Source: Clavelina lepadiformis
Taxonomy: Eukaryota; Chordata; Ascidiacea; Aplousobranchia; Clavelinidae
Length of the DNA: 64,000 nt
Direction: 5' to 3'
NCBI RefSeq assembly: GCF_947623445.1
Contig: NC_135243.1
Span: forward strand, 17,058,479-17,122,478
Below the pieces are notes generated by a model. It saw only the letters and a list, made by a program, of their open reading frames with translations, was not told the DNA's origin and did not search any database. How positions within the stretch are numbered: the stretch's first letter is position 1; every line of letters starts with the position of its first letter. Of the stretch, positions 9,690 through 20,481 are shown piece by piece. The position numbers and the translations under genes are program-made.

Positions 9690-10276
9690 ACCTCTAAATC
9701 TTCCCGGACTCTTTTTATTCTTCTCAAAATCCTCCTCGACCTCCAAACGTTCCTATATCGCCCGCCACAAGACGCCAAACTGACGAACTCAACCAGCCAG
9801 CAGACAGACGACAATCTTCTGGCCGCCGCCCAGTCACATGATTTGCTGCTTGATGGTTATTGGACCGTGACAGTGGAGATATTTTGTGTCTATCCCGTGG
9901 AGGCCATTTCTTGCATTTTTCAGCTTTTTGCTATCAAACTGGGAAATACCCTAAAACGATCGCTTTCATTAGTACTCACAACAAATGTAGTAACAGCAGC
10001 AGCAGCACAGTTGACTTGAAGAAACTTTCACAAGATAAATCGGGGATTTATCCATTTTATCAAACCATTCCTGCTGTCACACAGGGCCGACAGTCAATTT
10101 CTCATTTTACCGGTGACGCAGGTGTACAACATTTATCCCATAGACATTAGTCGATCATCGATCAATCCATCCGCCCATCGTCTTTTTTTTTTTTTTTTTT
10201 TTTTCCTCCTCCTCCTCTTCTTCTTCTTTTCTTCAGACTACTTTAATACAAACAAGAGTATCCCACCAGGGTGGGA

Positions 10277-10465
10277 GATGGGCCGAAGCAGCAGGTACTG
10301 CAATAGCTGCACAACCCTCAAACGAGCAGGCGCAAGCGCCTAGCGTCGTTCACCGTTCAAAAATCCGTTTAATCGAAGAGCAGTTCAATGAACTGCGTCC
10401 CAGGGATTAAACTGAGAAGAACAGATACTACACTTGATCTTAGCTCTTGAGAGCCGAGAAGCGAT
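10277..10465 (-). ncRNA. U2: U2 snRNA gene, intact copy
   Basis: Uninterrupted copy; base -8 is A. Confidence 0.95.
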
Positions 10466-11052
10466 ACCTCTAAATCTTCCCGGACTCTTTTTATTCTTCT
10501 CAAAATCCTCCTCGACCTCCAAACGTTCCTATATCGCCCGCCACAAGACGCCAAACTGACGAACTCAACCAGCCAGCAGACAGACGACAATCTTCTGGCC
10601 GCCGCCCAGTCACATGATTTGCTGCTTGATGGTTATTGGACCGTGACAGTGGAGATATTTTGTGTCTATCCCGTGGAGGCCATTTCTTGCATTTTTCAGC
10701 TTTTTGCTATCAAACTGGGAAATACCCTAAAACGATCGCTTTCATTAGTACTCACAACAAATGTAGTAACAGCAGCAGCAGCACAGTTGACTTGAAGAAA
10801 CTTTCACAAGATAAATCGGGGATTTATCCATTTTATCAAACCATTCCTGCTGTCACACAGGGCCGACAGTCAATTTCTCATTTTACCGGTGACGCAGGTG
10901 TACAACATTTATCCCATAGACATTAGTCGATCATCGATCAATCCATCCGCCCATCGTCTTTTTTTTTTTTTTTTTTTTTTCCTCCTCCTCCTCTTCTTCT
11001 TCTTTTCTTCAGACTACTTTAATACAAACAAGAGTATCCCACCAGGGTGGGA

Positions 11053-11241
11053 GATGGGCCGAAGCAGCAGGTACTGCAATAGCTGCACAACCCTCAAACG
11101 AGCAGGCGCAAGCGCCTAGCGTCGTTCACCGTTCAAAAATCCGTTTAATCGAAGAGCAGTTCAATGAACTGCGTCCCAGGGATTAAACTGAGAAGAACAG
11201 ATACTACACTTGATCTTAGCTCTTGAGAGCCGAGAAGCGAT
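11053..11241 (-). ncRNA. U2: U2 snRNA gene, intact copy
   Basis: Uninterrupted copy; base -8 is A. Confidence 0.95.
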
Positions 11242-11828
11242 ACCTCTAAATCTTCCCGGACTCTTTTTATTCTTCTCAAAATCCTCCTCGACCTCCAAAC
11301 GTTCCTATATCGCCCGCCACAAGACGCCAAACTGACGAACTCAACCAGCCAGCAGACAGACGACAATCTTCTGGCCGCCGCCCAGTCACATGATTTGCTG
11401 CTTGATGGTTATTGGACCGTGACAGTGGAGATATTTTGTGTCTATCCCGTGGAGGCCATTTCTTGCATTTTTCAGCTTTTTGCTATCAAACTGGGAAATA
11501 CCCTAAAACGATCGCTTTCATTAGTACTCACAACAAATGTAGTAACAGCAGCAGCAGCACAGTTGACTTGAAGAAACTTTCACAAGATAAATCGGGGATT
11601 TATCCATTTTATCAAACCATTCCTGCTGTCACACAGGGCCGACAGTCAATTTCTCATTTTACCGGTGACGCAGGTGTACAACATTTATCCCATAGACATT
11701 AGTCGATCATCGATCAATCCATCCGCCCATCGTCTTTTTTTTTTTTTTTTTTTTTTCCTCCTCCTCCTCTTCTTCTTCTTTTCTTCAGACTACTTTAATA
11801 CAAACAAGAGTATCCCACCAGGGTGGGA

Positions 11829-12017
11829 GATGGGCCGAAGCAGCAGGTACTGCAATAGCTGCACAACCCTCAAACGAGCAGGCGCAAGCGCCTAGCGTCG
11901 TTCACCGTTCAAAAATCCGTTTAATCGAAGAGCAGTTCAATGAACTGCGTCCCAGGGATTAAACTGAGAAGAACAGATACTACACTTGATCTTAGCTCTT
12001 GAGAGCCGAGAAGCGAT
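11829..12017 (-). ncRNA. U2: U2 snRNA gene, intact copy
   Basis: Uninterrupted copy; base -8 is A. Confidence 0.95.
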
Positions 12018-12604
12018 ACCTCTAAATCTTCCCGGACTCTTTTTATTCTTCTCAAAATCCTCCTCGACCTCCAAACGTTCCTATATCGCCCGCCACAAGA
12101 CGCCAAACTGACGAACTCAACCAGCCAGCAGACAGACGACAATCTTCTGGCCGCCGCCCAGTCACATGATTTGCTGCTTGATGGTTATTGGACCGTGACA
12201 GTGGAGATATTTTGTGTCTATCCCGTGGAGGCCATTTCTTGCATTTTTCAGCTTTTTGCTATCAAACTGGGAAATACCCTAAAACGATCGCTTTCATTAG
12301 TACTCACAACAAATGTAGTAACAGCAGCAGCAGCACAGTTGACTTGAAGAAACTTTCACAAGATAAATCGGGGATTTATCCATTTTATCAAACCATTCCT
12401 GCTGTCACACAGGGCCGACAGTCAATTTCTCATTTTACCGGTGACGCAGGTGTACAACATTTATCCCATAGACATTAGTCGATCATCGATCAATCCATCC
12501 GCCCATCGTCTTTTTTTTTTTTTTTTTTTTTTCCTCCTCCTCCTCTTCTTCTTCTTTTCTTCAGACTACTTTAATACAAACAAGAGTATCCCACCAGGGT
12601 GGGA

Positions 12605-13107
12605 GATGGGCCGAAGCAGCAGGTACTGCAATAGCTGCACAACCCTCAAACGAGCAGGCGCAAGCGCCTAGCGTCGTTCACCGTTCAAAAATCCGTTTAA
12701 TCGAAGAGCAGTTCAATGAACTGCGTCCCAGGGATTAAACTGAGAAGAACAGATACTACACTTTTTTTTTTTTTTTTTTTTAGGCTGTGATGAGGAAAGC
12801 GTTCGCCTTCCCCCCCCCAGCATTTGTTGGGTATGAGGTGAGAGGTGTGTGGTGAGTGTTTAGCTCGATTGTGAAGCTTAGGTTTGTTCATTTGCCTATC
12901 TTCCGATAACCAAATGACCTAAACTAGAACTCGCATTTTTCGTAAAGCGGATACGAGCAGGAGCAAGCTAGGAACCTGGCGTGTGTTGACAGATGTAATG
13001 TGTCGGAGAGGGCAAATTTTTGGCTGATGTTAACCATACCACTCTCGTACATCAGAAACCTGATGGACCGCCCGCTTGATCTTAGCTCTTGAGAGCCGAG
13101 AAGCGAT
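12605..13107 (-). pseudogene. U2: U2 gene split by short insert B (variant)
   Basis: Exact counterpart of 7350-7852 displaced by 5255 bp. Confidence 0.92.
12762..13075 (-). mobile_element. U2-targeted SINE-like insert, type B variant
   Basis: Counterpart of 7507-7820 at a 5255-bp offset, with the same tail length. It is part of the duplicated multi-unit block. Confidence 0.78.
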
Positions 13108-13694
13108 ACCTCTAAATCTTCCCGGACTCTTTTTATTCTTCTCAAAATCCTCCTCGACCTCCAAACGTTCCTATATCGCCCGCCACAAGACGCCAAACTG
13201 ACGAACTCAACCAGCCAGCAGACAGACGACAATCTTCTGGCCGCCGCCCAGTCACATGATTTGCTGCTTGATGGTTATTGGACCGTGACAGTGGAGATAT
13301 TTTGTGTCTATCCCGTGGAGGCCATTTCTTGCATTTTTCAGCTTTTTGCTATCAAACTGGGAAATACCCTAAAACGATCGCTTTCATTAGTACTCACAAC
13401 AAATGTAGTAACAGCAGCAGCAGCACAGTTGACTTGAAGAAACTTTCACAAGATAAATCGGGGATTTATCCATTTTATCAAACCATTCCTGCTGTCACAC
13501 AGGGCCGACAGTCAATTTCTCATTTTACCGGTGACGCAGGTGTACAACATTTATCCCATAGACATTAGTCGATCATCGATCAATCCATCCGCCCATCGTC
13601 TTTTTTTTTTTTTTTTTTTTTTCCTCCTCCTCCTCTTCTTCTTCTTTTCTTCAGACTACTTTAATACAAACAAGAGTATCCCACCAGGGTGGGA

Positions 13695-13883
13695 GATGGG
13701 CCGAAGCAGCAGGTACTGCAATAGCTGCACAACCCTCAAACGAGCAGGCGCAAGCGCCTAGCGTCGTTCACCGTTCAAAAATCCGTTTAATCGAAGAGCA
13801 GTTCAATGAACTGCGTCCCAGGGATTAAACTGAGAAGAACAGATACTACACTTGATCTTAGCTCTTGAGAGCCGAGAAGCGAT
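13695..13883 (-). ncRNA. U2: U2 snRNA gene, intact copy
   Basis: Uninterrupted copy; base -8 is T, matching the copy ending 8628 at 5255 bp distance. Confidence 0.95.
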
Positions 13884-14470
13884 ACCTCTATATCTTCCCG
13901 GACTCTTTTTATTCTTCTCAAAATCCTCCTCGACCTCCAAACGTTCCTATATCGCCCGCCACAAGACGCCAAACTGACGAACTCAACCAGCCAGCAGACA
14001 GACGACAATCTTCTGGCCGCCGCCCAGTCACATGATTTGCTGCTTGATGGTTATTGGACCGTGACAGTGGAGATATTTTGTGTCTATCCCGTGGAGGCCA
14101 TTTCTTGCATTTTTCAGCTTTTTGCTATCAAACTGGGAAATACCCTAAAACGATCGCTTTCATTAGTACTCACAACAAATGTAGTAACAGCAGCAGCAGC
14201 ACAGTTGACTTGAAGAAACTTTCACAAGATAAATCGGGGATTTATCCATTTTATCAAACCATTCCTGCTGTCACACAGGGCCGACAGTCAATTTCTCATT
14301 TTACCGGTGACGCAGGTGTACAACATTTATCCCATAGACATTAGTCGATCATCGATCAATCCATCCGCCCATCGTCTTTTTTTTTTTTTTTTTTTTTTCC
14401 TCCTCCTCCTCTTCTTCTTCTTTTCTTCAGACTACTTTAATACAAACAAGAGTATCCCACCAGGGTGGGA

Positions 14471-14944
14471 GATGGGCCGAAGCAGCAGGTACTGCAATAG
14501 CTGCACAACCCTCAAACGAGCAGGCGCAAGCGCCTAGCGTCGTTCACCGTTCAAAAATCCGTTTAATCGAAGAGCAGTTCAATGAACTGCGTCCCAGGGA
14601 TTAAACTGAGAAGAACAGATACTACACTTTTTTTTCTTTTATTTCAAAGATATTACAAGGTAAAGTAAAAAAAGTTTTGAGTGTGTTGAGTGGGGGTTGT
14701 AAAAGAGTCAGGGGTCTCTTTTGCCTACCTTCCGATAGGACAAAAAATTTCCCAACCTTGATTTGACTTGCATTTTGCTCACAAGTGCTACGAGCAGGGG
14801 CAAGCCTAAAACCTGGTGAGAGGTGGAAGGTGGTATGTTCGGGAAAGGGCACCAAACTCGGCGGCATCAACCGAGACCCTTTCTACATCAGTAAACTGAT
14901 GGACCACTACACTTGATCTTAGCTCTTGAGAGCCGAGAAGCGAT
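14471..14944 (-). pseudogene. U2: U2 gene split by short insert A
   Basis: Counterpart of 9216-9689 displaced by 5255 bp; U2 nt 33-39 duplicated. Confidence 0.92.
14628..14905 (-). mobile_element. U2-targeted SINE-like insert, type A
   Basis: Counterpart of 9373-9650 including the shorter oligo(A) tail. Confidence 0.8.
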
Positions 14945-15531
14945 ACCTCTAAATCTTCCCGGACTCTTTTTATTCTTCTCAAAATCCTCCTCGACCTCCA
15001 AACGTTCCTATATCGCCCGCCACAAGACGCCAAACTGACGAACTCAACCAGCCAGCAGACAGACGACAATCTTCTGGCCGCCGCCCAGTCACATGATTTG
15101 CTGCTTGATGGTTATTGGACCGTGACAGTGGAGATATTTTGTGTCTATCCCGTGGAGGCCATTTCTTGCATTTTTCAGCTTTTTGCTATCAAACTGGGAA
15201 ATACCCTAAAACGATCGCTTTCATTAGTACTCACAACAAATGTAGTAACAGCAGCAGCAGCACAGTTGACTTGAAGAAACTTTCACAAGATAAATCGGGG
15301 ATTTATCCATTTTATCAAACCATTCCTGCTGTCACACAGGGCCGACAGTCAATTTCTCATTTTACCGGTGACGCAGGTGTACAACATTTATCCCATAGAC
15401 ATTAGTCGATCATCGATCAATCCATCCGCCCATCGTCTTTTTTTTTTTTTTTTTTTTTTCCTCCTCCTCCTCTTCTTCTTCTTTTCTTCAGACTACTTTA
15501 ATACAAACAAGAGTATCCCACCAGGGTGGGA

Positions 15532-15720
15532 GATGGGCCGAAGCAGCAGGTACTGCAATAGCTGCACAACCCTCAAACGAGCAGGCGCAAGCGCCTAGCG
15601 TCGTTCACCGTTCAAAAATCCGTTTAATCGAAGAGCAGTTCAATGAACTGCGTCCCAGGGATTAAACTGAGAAGAACAGATACTACACTTGATCTTAGCT
15701 CTTGAGAGCCGAGAAGCGAT
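15532..15720 (-). ncRNA. U2: U2 snRNA gene, intact copy
   Basis: Uninterrupted copy; base -8 is A. Confidence 0.95.
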
Positions 15721-16307
15721 ACCTCTAAATCTTCCCGGACTCTTTTTATTCTTCTCAAAATCCTCCTCGACCTCCAAACGTTCCTATATCGCCCGCCACA
15801 AGACGCCAAACTGACGAACTCAACCAGCCAGCAGACAGACGACAATCTTCTGGCCGCCGCCCAGTCACATGATTTGCTGCTTGATGGTTATTGGACCGTG
15901 ACAGTGGAGATATTTTGTGTCTATCCCGTGGAGGCCATTTCTTGCATTTTTCAGCTTTTTGCTATCAAACTGGGAAATACCCTAAAACGATCGCTTTCAT
16001 TAGTACTCACAACAAATGTAGTAACAGCAGCAGCAGCACAGTTGACTTGAAGAAACTTTCACAAGATAAATCGGGGATTTATCCATTTTATCAAACCATT
16101 CCTGCTGTCACACAGGGCCGACAGTCAATTTCTCATTTTACCGGTGACGCAGGTGTACAACATTTATCCCATAGACATTAGTCGATCATCGATCAATCCA
16201 TCCGCCCATCGTCTTTTTTTTTTTTTTTTTTTTTTCCTCCTCCTCCTCTTCTTCTTCTTTTCTTCAGACTACTTTAATACAAACAAGAGTATCCCACCAG
16301 GGTGGGA

Positions 16308-16496
16308 GATGGGCCGAAGCAGCAGGTACTGCAATAGCTGCACAACCCTCAAACGAGCAGGCGCAAGCGCCTAGCGTCGTTCACCGTTCAAAAATCCGTT
16401 TAATCGAAGAGCAGTTCAATGAACTGCGTCCCAGGGATTAAACTGAGAAGAACAGATACTACACTTGATCTTAGCTCTTGAGAGCCGAGAAGCGAT
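16308..16496 (-). ncRNA. U2: U2 snRNA gene, intact copy
   Basis: Uninterrupted copy; the last one with A at -8. Confidence 0.95.
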
Positions 16497-17083
16497 ACCT
16501 CTAAATCTTCCCGGACTCTTTTTATTCTTCTCAAAATCCTCCTCGACCTCCAAACGTTCCTATATCGCCCGCCACAAGACGCCAAACTGACGAACTCAAC
16601 CAGCCAGCAGACAGACGACAATCTTCTGGCCGCCGCCCAGTCACATGATTTGCTGCTTGATGGTTATTGGACCGTGACAGTGGAGATATTTTGTGTCTAT
16701 CCCGTGGAGGCCATTTCTTGCATTTTTCAGCTTTTTGCTATCAAACTGGGAAATACCCTAAAACGATCGCTTTCATTAGTACTCACAACAAATGTAGTAA
16801 CAGCAGCAGCAGCACAGTTGACTTGAAGAAACTTTCACAAGATAAATCGGGGATTTATCCATTTTATCAAACCATTCCTGCTGTCACACAGGGCCGACAG
16901 TCAATTTCTCATTTTACCGGTGACGCAGGTGTACAACATTTATCCCATAGACATTAGTCGATCATCGATCAATCCATCCGCCCATCGTCTTTTTTTTTTT
17001 TTTTTTTTTTTCCTCCTCCTCCTCTTCTTCTTCTTTTCTTCAGACTACTTTAATACAAACAAGAGTATCCCACCAGGGTGGGA

Positions 17084-17272
17084 GATGGGCCGAAGCAGCA
17101 GGTACTGCAATAGCTGCACAACCCTCAAACGAGCAGGCGCAAGCGCCTAGCGTCGTTCACCGTTCAAAAATCCGTTTAATCGAAGAGCAGTTCAATGAAC
17201 TGCGTCCCAGGGATTAAACTGAGAAGAACAGATACTACACTTGATCTTAGCTCTTGAGAGCCGAGAAGCGAT
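17084..17272 (-). ncRNA. U2: U2 snRNA gene, intact copy
   Basis: Uninterrupted copy; the first one with C at -8, as in all units to its right. Confidence 0.95.
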
Positions 17273-17859
17273 ACCTCTACATCTTCCCGGACTCTTTTTA
17301 TTCTTCTCAAAATCCTCCTCGACCTCCAAACGTTCCTATATCGCCCGCCACAAGACGCCAAACTGACGAACTCAACCAGCCAGCAGACAGACGACAATCT
17401 TCTGGCCGCCGCCCAGTCACATGATTTGCTGCTTGATGGTTATTGGACCGTGACAGTGGAGATATTTTGTGTCTATCCCGTGGAGGCCATTTCTTGCATT
17501 TTTCAGCTTTTTGCTATCAAACTGGGAAATACCCTAAAACGATCGCTTTCATTAGTACTCACAACAAATGTAGTAACAGCAGCAGCAGCACAGTTGACTT
17601 GAAGAAACTTTCACAAGATAAATCGGGGATTTATCCATTTTATCAAACCATTCCTGCTGTCACACAGGGCCGACAGTCAATTTCTCATTTTACCGGTGAC
17701 GCAGGTGTACAACATTTATCCCATAGACATTAGTCGATCATCGATCAATCCATCCGCCCATCGTCTTTTTTTTTTTTTTTTTTTTTTCCTCCTCCTCCTC
17801 TTCTTCTTCTTTTCTTCAGACTACTTTAATACAAACAAGAGTATCCCACCAGGGTGGGA

Positions 17860-18048
17860 GATGGGCCGAAGCAGCAGGTACTGCAATAGCTGCACAACCC
17901 TCAAACGAGCAGGCGCAAGCGCCTAGCGTCGTTCACCGTTCAAAAATCCGTTTAATCGAAGAGCAGTTCAATGAACTGCGTCCCAGGGATTAAACTGAGA
18001 AGAACAGATACTACACTTGATCTTAGCTCTTGAGAGCCGAGAAGCGAT
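17860..18048 (-). ncRNA. U2: U2 snRNA gene, intact copy
   Basis: Uninterrupted copy; base -8 is C. Confidence 0.95.
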
Positions 18049-18811
18049 ACCTCTACATCTTCCCGGACTCTTTTTATTCTTCTCAAAATCCTCCTCGACC
18101 TCCAAACGTTCCTATATCGCCCGCCACAAGACGCCAAACTGACGAACTCAACCAGCCAGCAGACAGACGACAATCTTCTGGCCGCCGCCCAGTCACATGA
18201 TTTGCTGCTTGATGGTTATTGGACCGTGACAGTGGAGATATTTTGTGTCTATCCCGTGGAGGCCATTTCTTGCATTTTTCAGCTTTTTGCTATCAAACTG
18301 GGAAATACCCTAAAACGATCGCTTTCATTAGTACTCACAACAAATGTAGTAACAGCAGCAGCAGCACAGTTGACTTGAAGAAACTTTCACAAGATAAATC
18401 GGGGATTTATCCATTTTATCAAACCATTCCTGCTGTCACACAGGGCCGACAGTCAATTTCTCATTTTACCGGTGACGCAGGTGTACAACATTTATCCCAT
18501 AGACATTAGTCGATCATCGATCAATCCATCCGCCCATCGTCTTTTTTTTTTTTTTTTTTTTTTCCTCCTCCTCCTCTTCTTCTTCTTTTCTTCAGACTAC
18601 TTTAATACAAACAAGAGTATCCCACCAGGGTGGGAGATGGGCCGAAGCAGCAGGTACTGCAATAGCTGCACAACCCTCAAACGAGCAGGCGCAAGCGCCT
18701 AGCGTCGTTCACCGTTCAAAAATCCGTTTAATCGAAGAGCAGTTCAATGAACTGCGTCCCAGGGATTAAACTGAGAAGAACAGATACTACACTTTTTTTT
18801 TTTTTTTTTTT

Positions 18812-20481
18812 CTATTAACGTTATTTATATTTGAAATAATAAAGACAAAATAATTCAGTTTTCGATTATAGGTTACGATAATTATTTCGTTTGGTTATGT
18901 GTGAAAAAATACGATAAAAAATGCAATTTTGTTATTTTGAGTTATATGATGTTCACGGGAATTTTATGATTTAGCAAAATTTCACATTTGGGGAATTCCA
19001 AAAAATCATGATGCGAACATTTGGTGGCAATATTCGACATAAAAAAATAATACACAAATGTAGTGAAAGTACAAGTATTACAATGGGTTCCAAGGATAAA
19101 TTTATATATTAATTGATAATTATCAGTGGAGTGGTTGTTCCAATCAGTTAAGCAATTGGAAAAAGGTTGGGAAAATACAAAAAATTGAAAAAGTTATTTT
19201 GAATTATATGATGTTTCGGGAAAATTTATGATTTATCCAAATTTCATATTAGGGGATTTCCAGAGGTTAGTAATTTTGTGGATCCATTGAACATTGTAAA
19301 AAACACAAAAAAATGAAAAATACACACATATATGGATATTTAGAGTAAATTAAGTGACAATTATACATATTTAGTTGCATTATCATGTATATATTATGAT
19401 TTTATTCATTTAAATAATGTTGTTTTCACAAAATAATCATAGTTGTTCATGTTCCATGCATAATATAGTCATATTATGGTCATTACATAAGAGTACATCA
19501 GAATAAAGTGTGCATAGAGTTGTCCATTTGGTTTTGGTTTGTAAGGCGATTGTTTTTGTTTCATCGTTGATGGTATTCCAGGTTCATCATTGGTAGTAGA
19601 TCATTGTTTGGATGGTCGTCATCGGTTTTCATTTCATAAGTGGTTTCAGTTGATGATTGTTGAATGTTGGTTCATCATTCCATGTCAGTTTCGCAGCAGT
19701 ATTTTTGTTTTTATTTTTTTATAGTCATATTTTTATATTATAAATTGGGGTGATGGAGGTTTGGGAGGTTTGGGAGGGGGTGAGAGAAAAGAAAAAAGGA
19801 GGATTATGTACTTTTCTTCAGGAAGTTTAAGATAATTACTTGTATCGTTTATATTTATTTATTATTTTATCATATTTTTTTATTCTATTGGTACATCTTA
19901 AGGATGTATTTAGTATTATATATGTTAAATATAGGATATGATGCTATGATAGGTGTCTTAAGGTAAGGTATGGGTTTATTTATGCATATTCCATATTTTT
20001 CATTTTATATATATTGTGGTCTAGGTCTATGTATAGTTTATTTAGGTTAACTTTAGTATTATTTCCTGTTTATGACTAAGTAAGCCTATTATATCTGATA
20101 GTTATAGTATGTGATGCTGTAACAGACATCTTAGGGTAATTTATATATATATTCATTTATTATGTACAGTATTGTATTATATTATTGTATATATATTGTG
20201 GTTTAGTCTTATATATAGGTTATTTAGGTTAATTTCAGTATTATTCTTGTTTATGATCAACTAGGCCTATTTTATCTGCTAAGTATAGGATGTGATGCTG
20301 ACAGGCATCTTAAGGTATATATATATTGTCGTTTGTTGGGTTCCGAGGATATATTATATATATATATGTTGCTTTCTAGGCCTATATATAGATTATTTAG
20401 GTTAAGTTCAGTATGGTCTAATATTCTCAAGTTCTATTTCTATAATTAGAGTAAACTGTCAGTCATCTGTCGTTGCTTTAT
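18812..20481 (-). other. LINE 3' UTR with internal repeats
   Basis: About 1.67 kb of AT-rich sequence without a gene. It contains three degenerate tandem repeats of about 173-182 bp: GATGC anchors at 19940, 20113 and 20294, and TATTTAGGTTAA-like anchors near 20039, 20221 and 20394. A ~70-bp segment is also present twice (18931-19003 and 19193-19262). The function is unknown. 3' UTR structures of many LINEs are bound by their own reverse transcriptase. Confidence 0.75.

Larger units (their letters stand above)
7507..15405. repeat. 5255-bp multi-unit block duplication
   Basis: The ordered set {B variant insert, U2 with T at -8, A insert with short tail} occurs at 7507/8628/9373 and again at 12762/13883/14628, always 5255 bp apart. 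The period spans six units plus the two inserts. This is what unequal exchange within the array would leave. Confidence 0.88.
407..18792 (-). repeat. U2 snRNA tandem array, block 1 (21 units)
   Basis: Twenty-one head-to-tail units of 776 bp. Thirteen U2 genes are uninterrupted and eight are split by retroelements, which lengthens their units by 285-314 bp or more. Spacers are essentially identical between units. Units up to the gene ending at 16496 carry A (or T, twice) at position -8 relative to U2; units from 17272 rightward carry C. Confidence 0.95.
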
